This document shows, one piece after another, positions 1 through 4,805 of a stretch of DNA of 5,210 nt. Under the pieces are notes generated by a model. It saw nothing but the letters and a program-made list of their open reading frames with translations. It did no database searches and was not told the origin of the DNA. Positions within the stretch are counted from its first letter, which is position 1, and the number at the start of each line of letters is the position of its first letter. Where the stretch lies: assembly GCA_017958585.1 (NCBI GenBank), contig JAGDCK010000161.1, forward strand, positions 1 to 5,210, given 5' to 3'. Origin of the DNA: Lachnospiraceae bacterium (GTDB lineage Bacteria > Bacillota > Clostridia > Lachnospirales > Lachnospiraceae). The translations under genes were made by a program, and so were the position numbers.

Positions 1-1
1 A

Positions 2-49
2 CTCGCGCGAGAAGAAGATTGTTGCTAAAGCAACACGCGCTCGGCGCGT
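2..49. repeat. cluster of three perfect palindromes upstream of a terminator
   Basis: Three perfect inverted repeats lie almost end to end: CTCGCGCGAG at 2-11, GTTGCT-AA-AGCAAC at 21-34 and ACGCGC-TCG-GCGCGT at 35-49. The terminator stem at 51-70 follows one base later. As RNA this would be a string of short GC-rich hairpins at the 3' end of an upstream transcript. The density suggests a modular intergenic repeat or a structured 3' UTR rather than coding sequence. One frame stays open to a TGA at 78-80 but reads as an arginine/lysine-rich string through all the palindromes and is not convincing. Only one copy is in the window, so its status as a repeat family is inference. Confidence 0.6.
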
Positions 50-50
50 A

Positions 51-76
51 GAATCTCGCAAGCGAGATTCTTTTTT
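51..76 (+). terminator. intrinsic terminator of an upstream gene
   Basis: GAATCTCGC (51-59) and GCGAGATTC (62-70) form a perfect 9-bp stem, in practice 8 bp with a CAAG tetraloop. Six T residues follow at 71-76. This is a textbook Rho-independent terminator on the + strand. It insulates the SOS promoter downstream from whatever gene lies left of the window. The other strand has no T-tract after the stem, so it is not bidirectional. Confidence 0.88.
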
Positions 77-131
77 ATGAACAACACTGTTTAAATGAAA
101 ACAAAACAACTGCCGGCAAGCCTTACCACAC

Positions 132-160
132 TTTACAGTCAGCAGAAAAGATGCTACAAT
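132..160 (+). promoter_or_regulatory. sigma-A promoter of the dinB operon
   Basis: TTTACA (132-137, 5/6 match to the -35 consensus) is followed after exactly 17 bases by TACAAT (155-160, 5/6 match to the -10). A TG one base before the -10 (TGCTACAAT) makes it an extended -10. Transcription should start near 166-168, inside the LexA box and about 15 bases before the dinB ATG, giving a very short leader. No competing promoter was seen between the terminator and the gene. Confidence 0.82.
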
Positions 161-163
161 AAT

Positions 164-177
164 CGAACAGAGGTTCG
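164..177. promoter_or_regulatory. LexA/DinR (SOS) box of the dinB operon
   Basis: CGAAC-AGAG-GTTCG is a perfect 5+4+5 palindrome that matches the Gram-positive LexA operator CGAACNNNNGTTCG. It begins 3 bases after the -10 and covers the expected transcription start, so bound LexA would block initiation directly. DNA damage, through RecA-stimulated LexA self-cleavage, should therefore induce the downstream polymerases. The spacer and first G of the right half-site (AGAGG, 169-173) are also the best Shine-Dalgarno for the ATG at 183, so operator and ribosome site share bases. Confidence 0.92.
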
Positions 178-182
178 TAAAC

Positions 183-1397
183 ATGAAAGAGAGATTGATT
201 TTTCACGTTGATGTAAACAGTGCCTTCGTCTCCTGGGAGTCTGCAAAGAGGGTGGCAAACGGGCAGTCGGATCTAAGACTTGTGCCTGCCATCGTGGGAG
301 GTAATCCCGCCGACAGGGGAAGCGTGGTGCTGGCAAAAAGTGTACCCGCCAAAAAATACAATATCGTTACAGGCGAGCCTGTGGCAATGGCCATCAGAAA
401 ATGCCCGAACCTGATCATAGCACTTCCGGATTTTCACACTTATTCGGCCTATTCAAGGGCTTTCAAAGATATTCTTAGGGAGTATGCTCCAAAGCTTCAG
501 GAGTTTTCCATAGATGAGTGTTTTCTGGATATGACAGGGACAGAACTCATTTATCCCGATCCGATTAAGACCGCCACAGAGATCAAGGACCGCATCAAAA
601 ATGAGCTTGGTTTTACGGTGAACGTGGGCATCGGCAACAACAAATTCTGTGCCAAGATGGCCAGTGATTTTGAAAAGCCGGACAAGGTTCACACACTTTT
701 TATGGATGAGATAGAGAAAAAGCTCTGGCCCCTGCCTGTGGGGGACATGCTCTTTTGCGGAAAAGCCACTTCAGAGAGATTAAACCGCGCGGGGATAAGG
801 ACCATCGGAGACATTGCAAAAAATGACATGCAATACCTCAAAAGCGTTGTGGGCGAAAAGGGAGCCATATCCCTCTACGAGAGCGCCTGGGGAAGGGATG
901 ACTCGCCGGTGGAGGAAGAGTGGGGAGACGCCATGAGCCACAGTATGGTCACAACTCCCGAGGAGGATATCGTGGGATACGACCATGGGGAAGCCATACT
1001 CATGGGACTTTGCGAGTCAGTGGCTATGCGCCTCAGGCGTGATAAAGCAAGAGCCTATTGCATTTCGGTGAATATCAGATATACGGATTTCAGAAATAAA
1101 TCCCACCAGAGAAGCCTTGAGAGAGCCACGGATATCACCGGTGAGATCTACACAAATGCCAGGGACCTTCTGACGGAGATGTGGAACGGCAAGGACCACT
1201 TAAGGCTTATGGGGGTGGCTCTAAGCCAGCTTACAAGGGATGATGCAGAGCAGATGAGTCTCTTTGACCTTGGAAACGAAAACAGGGAGAGACAGCGAAA
1301 ACTTGACAGGACCATGGACGAGATCAGAAACAGATTCGGCATGGATAGTATAAAAAGAGGAGCGGCAGCGGATGTACGGGGACACAAAGGAAAATAA
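183..1397 (+). CDS. dinB: DinB-type Y-family translesion DNA polymerase (Pol IV-like)
   Basis: A 404-residue error-prone polymerase that copies past damaged template bases, recruited to stalled forks by the sliding clamp. The catalytic palm carries HVDVNSAF with metal ligand D10 and steric-gate F15, then SIDE with D111 and E112. NVGIGNNKFCAKMASD (147-162) is the conserved DinB segment leading to the thumb. The little finger follows, and near the C-terminus QMSLF (357-361) matches the QL[SD]LF beta-clamp-binding peptide. Length is typical (about 350-420). The ATG at 183 is chosen because it sits just below the promoter and LexA box, 9 bases after AGAGG. Where most DinB proteins have Tyr-x-x-Arg contacting the incoming triphosphate (SYEAR), this one has V54-P-A-K57. 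Its end overlaps the next polymerase gene by 26 bases, implying coupled translation. Family assignment is firm; lesion specificity cannot be read from the sequence. Confidence 0.95.
   Translation: MKERLIFHVDVNSAFVSWESAKRVANGQSDLRLVPAIVGGNPADRGSVVLAKSVPAKKYNIVTGEPVAMAIRKCPNLIIALPDFHTYSAYSRAFKDILREYAPKLQEFSIDECFLDMTGTELIYPDPIKTATEIKDRIKNELGFTVNVGIGNNKFCAKMASDFEKPDKVHTLFMDEIEKKLWPLPVGDMLFCGKATSERLNRAGIRTIGDIAKNDMQYLKSVVGEKGAISLYESAWGRDDSPVEEEWGDAMSHSMVTTPEEDIVGYDHGEAILMGLCESVAMRLRRDKARAYCISVNIRYTDFRNKSHQRSLERATDITGEIYTNARDLLTEMWNGKDHLRLMGVALSQLTRDDAEQMSLFDLGNENRERQRKLDRTMDEIRNRFGMDSIKRGAAADVRGHKGK
1356..1362 (+). promoter_or_regulatory. ribosome binding site inside dinB for the second polymerase
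   Basis: AGAGGAG lies within the last codons of dinB, 9 bases before the ATG at 1372. It fixes the start of the second polymerase gene at a position that overlaps the dinB end (stop TAA at 1395-1397), and is consistent with coupled translation from one mRNA. Confidence 0.75.
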
Positions 1398-2799
1398 CCC
1401 TGATAGATCAAAAACCGATAAAGACAGATCAAACGAGCGCACATATATCGCCATAGATTTAAAAAGCTTTTACGCTTCGGTGGAGTGTGTGGAGAGGGGG
1501 CTTGACCCTTTAACCACAAATCTGGTGGTGGCTGATGCCTCCAGAACCGAAAAGACCATATGCCTTGCGGTGACGCCGGCCCTTAAGGCCTACGGCCTCT
1601 CCGGCAGGAGCAGACTTTTTGAGGTGGAGAGCAAGGTTGCCGAAGTAAAGGCAAGGACCGGGAAAAACCTGGAATATATTGCGGCGGTACCCAGAATGTC
1701 TCTCTACATCGAATATTCATCCAGGATATACGAGATATATCTGGATTTTTTCAGTGCGGAGGACATACATGTCTACAGCATAGATGAGGTTTTCATAGAT
1801 GCCACGGATTATCTGAGGCTTTATCGAATAGATGCCCATGAGCTGGCAAAGAGGGTCATAAAAAAGATCTACGATACCACGGGAATCACGGCCACCGCAG
1901 GTATTGCACCAAATCTCTTTTTATGTAAGGTCGCCATGGATATTGTGGCAAAGCATGAAAAGGCGGATGAGGACGGAGTGAGGATCGCATGGCTTGACGA
2001 GATGAAATTCAGGGAGACCCTCTGGGATCACAAGCCGTTAACTGACTTTTGGAGAATAGGCGCAGGGACTGTGAGGAAACTGGGCCAGAACGGCATGTAC
2101 ACCCTGGGGGATCTTGCCAGGATGAGCCTTCACAGTGAGGAGTGGCTCTTTAAACTCTTCGGGATAGACGCGGAGATCTTGATAGACCACGCCTGGGGGT
2201 ACGAGCCATGTACCATTAAGGATATAAAAAACTATAAGCCAAAATCGAATTCGCTTAGTTCCGGCCAGGTTTTATCCTGCCCCTACTACTACAAAAAGGC
2301 CAGGATCATAGTAAAGGAGATGGCGGGGCTATTGTCCCTGGACCTGGTGGACAAAAACCTGATGACGGACTCCATCACCATGGACGTGGGATATGACAGG
2401 ATAAGCGTTGACAACGGCGAGTACACGGGTGAAGTCCACATAGATTTCTACGGCAGGATGGTTCCAAAGGGTGCCCACGGCACCGCAAATCTGGGAAGCC
2501 ACACGTCGTCCACGGAGAGGATCGTAAATGCCGTGGACAATCTCTTTACAAAGATCGTGGATCCCACACTTTTTGTCAGAAGGGTGAACATGAGTGCCAA
2601 CAATACAGTAACGGGAGAGTATGAGCAGCTGGACATTTTTTCCTACGATGAGCACAGCCAGAAGGAGAAAAAAGTCCAAAAGGCCATGCTGGAGATACAA
2701 AAAAGGTATGGAAAAAACGCTCTCCTAAAGGCCACAAATCTGGAGGATGGAGCCACCACCATGGAGAGAAATTCCCAGATCGGAGGCCACAGAGCCTGA
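1372..2799 (+). CDS. UvrX/UmuC-type Y-family DNA polymerase
   Basis: A 475-residue second Y-family polymerase, related to the Bacillus UvrX/YqjW group (the UmuC/ImpB/MucB/SamB superfamily) rather than to DinB. A polar stretch of about 24 residues precedes the palm motif IAIDLKSFYASVE, with metal ligand D29 and steric gate Y34. SIDE gives D138 and E139. TAGIAPNLFLCKVAMD (175-190) matches the family, and CLAVTPALKAYG (64-75) is typical of the UvrX-like branch. QLDIF (419-423) near the C-terminus is a beta-clamp-binding peptide. It is longer than dinB, as usual for this branch. It overlaps dinB by 26 bases with a good internal ribosome site and should be SOS-induced from the same promoter. All catalytic acidic residues are present, so it looks active. 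Family placement is firm; uvrX versus umuC naming is not, so no symbol is given. Confidence 0.93.
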   Translation: MYGDTKENNPDRSKTDKDRSNERTYIAIDLKSFYASVECVERGLDPLTTNLVVADASRTEKTICLAVTPALKAYGLSGRSRLFEVESKVAEVKARTGKNLEYIAAVPRMSLYIEYSSRIYEIYLDFFSAEDIHVYSIDEVFIDATDYLRLYRIDAHELAKRVIKKIYDTTGITATAGIAPNLFLCKVAMDIVAKHEKADEDGVRIAWLDEMKFRETLWDHKPLTDFWRIGAGTVRKLGQNGMYTLGDLARMSLHSEEWLFKLFGIDAEILIDHAWGYEPCTIKDIKNYKPKSNSLSSGQVLSCPYYYKKARIIVKEMAGLLSLDLVDKNLMTDSITMDVGYDRISVDNGEYTGEVHIDFYGRMVPKGAHGTANLGSHTSSTERIVNAVDNLFTKIVDPTLFVRRVNMSANNTVTGEYEQLDIFSYDEHSQKEKKVQKAMLEIQKRYGKNALLKATNLEDGATTMERNSQIGGHRA

Positions 2800-2879
2800 A
2801 ATGGATAAAAAACCGACAACAAAACACATGTAATTTAAAAAGTAAATAGTGCAAAAGTCACAAAATTGAAAGAAATTAA

Positions 2880-2907
2880 TTACCATGGAAAAATATGATG
2901 ATATAAT
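2880..2907 (+). promoter_or_regulatory. possible weak promoter at the start of the yolD-like gene
   Basis: TATAAT at 2902-2907 is a perfect -10 hexamer, with TTACCA (2880-2885, 4/6) 16 bases upstream. Transcription would start near 2914, inside the yolD-like coding region, so it could serve only the cyclase gene beginning at 3045. The hexamer falls in AT-rich codons for D-I-I-Y, so it may be chance. The 85-base gap at 2800-2884 otherwise shows no terminator and no LexA box, which favours readthrough from the polymerase genes. Confidence 0.22.
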
Positions 2908-3148
2908 ATATTCTGCTCGGCCCGACCACGAGGGAAGGCCGCTTATGCCAATGAACGAGAGAGCAAAGATTTTTTTGCCATTCGCGGCTTTAAAAGGATA
3001 TGAGGAAGCCATAGAGCTGAGTCGTTTAAAGACAGAGGAAAGATATGAAAACGAATTGGAAAAGGATCCAATCGTACCTGATGTACGGGGGGTTGAAGAA
3101 GGAGGAGTACAACGAAATACGCCCTTTGATTCGATGGGCGAATTTTAA
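2885..3148 (+). CDS. YolD-like small protein
   Basis: An 87-residue protein. The N-terminal half matches the YolD-like pattern: KYDDII (3-8), then MPMNERAKIFLPFAALKGYEEAI (21-43), compare the usual M-S-x-x-x-RAAQF-x-PFAALTGYDEAI. YolD-like genes commonly follow UvrX-type polymerases in Bacillota and have been proposed as a counterpart of UmuD; the molecular role is not settled. The second half (after about residue 60) shows no family similarity I recognise and is rich in P, G and E. It coincides with the first 104 bases of the cyclase gene in another frame, so the C-terminus may be a truncated or replaced tail. The ATG at 2885 is chosen because the KYDDII motif follows at once and no other in-frame start fits; the Shine-Dalgarno is poor. 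Usual length is about 90-120 residues. Family call is good, functionality uncertain. Confidence 0.78.
   Translation: MEKYDDIIYSARPDHEGRPLMPMNERAKIFLPFAALKGYEEAIELSRLKTEERYENELEKDPIVPDVRGVEEGGVQRNTPFDSMGEF
3034..3039 (+). promoter_or_regulatory. ribosome binding site for the cyclase, inside the yolD-like gene
   Basis: AGAGGA sits 5 bases before the ATG at 3045. It is far better than any site near the alternative starts in the cyclase body frame, and marks 3045 as the native start of the membrane cyclase despite the long overlap with the yolD-like gene. Confidence 0.65.
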
Positions 3149-3341
3149 TGTCTGCAAAAAGATGAGCATTTGGGCTGCCATCGTTTTTGCAGTCCTTTTG
3201 ACGTTGACTTTTCTGGTGAATCCTGCCGCATGCAGGATAATCATTTACTCCGTAATGGGAGGCCTTTCGTATTGTTCGCTGTTCTTTTTAACGGCGTGCT
3301 TGACAGCAGCTCAAAGGCGGCAAGTGCCACGGTGGAATTGA
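3045..3341 (+). CDS. N-terminal membrane fragment of the frameshifted GGDEF protein
   Basis: A 98-codon frame that encodes the start of the diguanylate cyclase and then runs out of frame. Residues 1-40 form a basic cytoplasmic head with YLMYGGLKKEEYNEIRPLIR (11-30), a segment I associate with multi-TM GGDEF proteins of Lachnospiraceae. Two hydrophobic helices follow at about 41-58 and 64-86. After Q90 (codon CAA at 3312-3314) the frame reads R-R-Q-V-P-R-W-N and stops at TGA 3339-3341, while the natural continuation lies in the -1 frame. One extra A in the CAAAGG at 3312-3317 would restore TAAQKAASATVELM and give one protein of 526 residues from 3045 to 4624. The stop overlaps the ATG at 3341 as TGATG. 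It could be a real short two-TM protein, but more likely it is half of a broken gene. Confidence 0.6.
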   Translation: MKTNWKRIQSYLMYGGLKKEEYNEIRPLIRWANFNVCKKMSIWAAIVFAVLLTLTFLVNPAACRIIIYSVMGGLSYCSLFFLTACLTAAQRRQVPRWN

Positions 3342-3343
3342 TG
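3313..3343 (+). other. probable frameshift site and UGAUG stop-start overlap
   Basis: The coding signal moves from frame 3045 to the -1 frame in this stretch. The A-run at 3313-3315 is the simplest place for a one-base loss. The first frame ends in TGA 3339-3341, which shares its A with ATG 3341-3343 of the second frame, a geometry known to allow termination-reinitiation. A GGTGGA at 3331-3336 lies 4 bases before that ATG, close for a Shine-Dalgarno. True mutation, sequencing error and reinitiation cannot be told apart from the sequence alone. Confidence 0.55.
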
Positions 3344-4624
3344 GCGGTCTGCACCTTGAGTTTCGGAATCTTTGCGGACATATTTTTTGAGGCGGATTCC
3401 GGATCCATTATTTTCCCCATGATACTCATCATAACCGCGGTTACGGTGGTGGATGTGCCATGGCGAATGATGACACTTATAATCCTTTACAATATTATCT
3501 TTACGATTTTTACCGTAGTTGCCAAGGAAGGATTCCTTGAGTACAAGGATATCGTAAACGGTATCATCTTTTCGGCCATAGCCATAGGCGTGCATATATA
3601 TTCTTCGGCCATCAGGTTCAGGGACATGAGCAGGACTCATGTGGTGGGACTGCAGCTGGAGGAGGAGATGGCAAACTCCAAAAAGGAGAGGACCAGCTCC
3701 CAGAGACATATCTCGGTTTTGGCAAGCCTTGCCGAGGACTTTATGAATATCATGTATGCGGATCTTGATACCAACCGCATTATCGATTACTACGACGATT
3801 CGCTTACCTTTTATGGAAAGGACAGACTCCTGAGGGCAACTGTCACGGAACATATCAAGGTATTTATCAATAACATGGTATATCTCCCCGATCAGGAATA
3901 TATCAGAGAACAGCTCACAAAGGAAAATATTCTGAAGGAACTCGATCTGAAGGGTGCTTTTGCCGTGAAATTCAGAATGGAGACCAATGACGGATATTCA
4001 TATTTTGAGTTAAAGATCGTAAAAGACAGAAATATGCCTGACACCAACAGGATCATCGCTGCGATCCACAATGTGGACAATGAGATGAAAAAGGACATGG
4101 AATACAGAGCACAGCTTTTGGAGGCTGTGGATATGGCAAACTCCGATGCCCTCACCGGTGTGAGAAACAAAAACGCATACCTTGTGATGGAGGAGAAACT
4201 GATGAAGCAGAGTCTCTCCGGCAAGGATACAAAATATGCCATTGTTATGTGTGATGTCAACAGCCTGAAGGAGACCAATGACAGTCTGGGCCACTCCGCA
4301 GGTGATGTGCTCATCAGAAATGTGTCCGGAGTTATCTCTTCGGTTTATAAGCACAGCCCTGTTTACAGGATCGGAGGAGACGAGTTTATCGTGGTTCTTA
4401 CAGGTGCGGATTACGAGCACAGGGATGAACTTTTGAGTGAGCTTAAGAGCCTCACCAAGGCTCCCGGGGATGATATGTCCTTTGCCGCAGGTATGGCGGT
4501 GTACAGCCCGGATGTCGACACCGGTGTGAGCACAGTGTTCAAACGTGCTGACCAGGAGATGTATAAAAACAAACGGGCAATGAAGAGTGCCATGACACTT
4601 AAGGGAAGCCCGGTTGGCCAGTAG
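3341..4624 (+). CDS. membrane diguanylate cyclase, TM + PAS-like + GGDEF (body of a frameshifted gene)
   Basis: Makes cyclic di-GMP from two GTP at the inner face of the membrane. From the ATG at 3341 it is 427 residues. Four hydrophobic helices (around 3341-3395, 3407-3454, 3467-3523 and 3551-3604) join the two in the upstream fragment to make six. A charged, helical linker follows (LQLEEEMANSKKER), then a PAS-like sensor region (about 3710-4090) and the GGDEF domain. That domain shows DALTGVRNKNAY, CDVNSLKETNDSLGHSAGD with metal-binding Asp and substrate Asn, and RIGGDEF, with GGDEF itself at 4373-4387, so catalysis should be intact. The position of the RxxD inhibitory site holds Y-K-H-S, so product inhibition of the usual kind is not expected. 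The open frame continues back to 3149, but upstream of about 3315 it is the wrong frame (the TTG at 3170 gives an implausible N-terminus). The start is therefore uncertain: restored full length is 3045-4624. It may be co-transcribed with the polymerases. Confidence 0.85.
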   Translation: MAVCTLSFGIFADIFFEADSGSIIFPMILIITAVTVVDVPWRMMTLIILYNIIFTIFTVVAKEGFLEYKDIVNGIIFSAIAIGVHIYSSAIRFRDMSRTHVVGLQLEEEMANSKKERTSSQRHISVLASLAEDFMNIMYADLDTNRIIDYYDDSLTFYGKDRLLRATVTEHIKVFINNMVYLPDQEYIREQLTKENILKELDLKGAFAVKFRMETNDGYSYFELKIVKDRNMPDTNRIIAAIHNVDNEMKKDMEYRAQLLEAVDMANSDALTGVRNKNAYLVMEEKLMKQSLSGKDTKYAIVMCDVNSLKETNDSLGHSAGDVLIRNVSGVISSVYKHSPVYRIGGDEFIVVLTGADYEHRDELLSELKSLTKAPGDDMSFAAGMAVYSPDVDTGVSTVFKRADQEMYKNKRAMKSAMTLKGSPVGQ

Positions 4625-4631
4625 GACGGCA

Positions 4632-4666
4632 GATTTATCAAACATCGGAGATGGTTGGGATAAATC
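4632..4666 (+). repeat. imperfect hairpin just after the cyclase stop
   Basis: GATTTATC (4632-4639) and GATAAATC (4659-4666) are perfect complements. Inside them AACATC (4641-4646) pairs with GATGGTT (4650-4656) with one bulged G, leaving a 3-base loop. No T-run follows, so it is not a standard terminator. It could be a 3'-end stem of the cyclase mRNA. It ends 9 bases before the LexA box. Confidence 0.45.
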
Positions 4667-4675
4667 AGAGACAAT

Positions 4676-4689
4676 CGAACGTATATTCG
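4676..4689. promoter_or_regulatory. LexA/DinR (SOS) box of uvrB
   Basis: CGAAC-GTAT-ATTCG matches CGAACNNNNGTTCG at all but one base (A for G in the right half). It lies 9 bases upstream of the predicted -35 of uvrB, centred near -51 from the predicted start. uvrB is a classical SOS gene in Bacillus and Escherichia, which supports the call. Being one mismatch off and further from the start than the dinB box, it should repress less tightly. Confidence 0.78.
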
Positions 4690-4698
4690 AAAAGACTA

Positions 4699-4727
4699 TA
4701 GACATGGAATTGAGGGAATGGTATACT
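4699..4727 (+). promoter_or_regulatory. uvrB promoter
   Basis: TAGACA (4699-4704, 5/6) is followed after 17 bases by TATACT (4722-4727, 5/6), with TG one base before the -10 (TGGTATACT). Transcription should start near 4734, about 70 bases before the uvrB ATG. The -10 lies within the left arm of the perfect inverted repeat at 4713-4749, so the mRNA would begin at about the first base of the right arm and would not contain the hairpin. Confidence 0.65.
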
Positions 4728-4749
4728 ATTTTGTAGTATACCATTCCCT
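4713..4749 (+). repeat. perfect 16-bp inverted repeat overlapping the uvrB promoter
   Basis: GGGAATGGTATACTA (4714-4728) and TAGTATACCATTCCC (4734-4748) are exact complements, extended by an A-T pair to 4713/4749, with a 5-base loop TTTTG. RNA reading through from the cyclase gene would fold into a strong stem about 90 bases after its stop. The tail TATTTACTG is only weakly T-rich, so termination is possible but not typical. As DNA it is a long symmetric site over the -10 and start of uvrB, which could bind a dimeric regulator. Terminator, operator or both remain open. Confidence 0.75.
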
Positions 4750-4770
4750 ATTTACTGAATGGTTTTTGTT

Positions 4771-4785
4771 TGCGGTTCCGCCGCA
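4771..4785 (+). repeat. small leader hairpin before uvrB
   Basis: TGCGG-TTCCG-CCGCA is a perfect 5-bp GC-rich stem with a 5-base loop, in the predicted uvrB 5' UTR, ending 5 bases before the Shine-Dalgarno GAGGA (4791-4795). T-rich sequence lies before it (4763-4770) rather than after, so it is not a + strand terminator. It might tune translation, but this is weak. Confidence 0.4.
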
Positions 4786-4805
4786 TAAATGAGGATAGAG
4801 ATCGA

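Noticed and set aside
3..80. Open frame at the left edge reading to TGA 78-80
   Set aside because: Its product is a Lys/Arg-rich string imposed by the palindromes, and it runs through an obvious terminator stem.
1148..1519. Reverse-strand open frame of 123 codons across the dinB/UvrX junction
   Set aside because: It is antisense to two well-supported polymerase genes and shows no domain.
1371..3090. GATGTACGGGG present at 1371-1381 and again near 3080
   Set aside because: Both copies encode ordinary M-Y-G codons in different genes, and the similarity ends at once on both sides.
3284..3290. C TTT TTA as a programmed -1 slippery site
   Set aside because: It shifts in the right direction, but the first base is C rather than T, so the P-site tRNA re-pairs poorly. 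No convincing downstream structure is seen, and slipping here would shorten the second TM helix.
3170..3340. TTG at 3170 as start of the cyclase
   Set aside because: The residues it adds (MGCHRFCSPF and on) are polar and unlike a membrane N-terminus, while the other frame over the same bases encodes two clean TM helices with a good ribosome site.
3311..3853. Reverse-strand open frame of 180 codons
   Set aside because: It is antisense to the cyclase TM region, with His/Arg-rich composition and no domain, typical of a shadow frame.
4010..4744. Reverse-strand open frame of 244 codons
   Set aside because: It lies opposite the cyclase PAS/GGDEF region, whose + strand motifs are unmistakable. Its protein has no recognisable domain and it would start inside the hairpin at 4713-4749.
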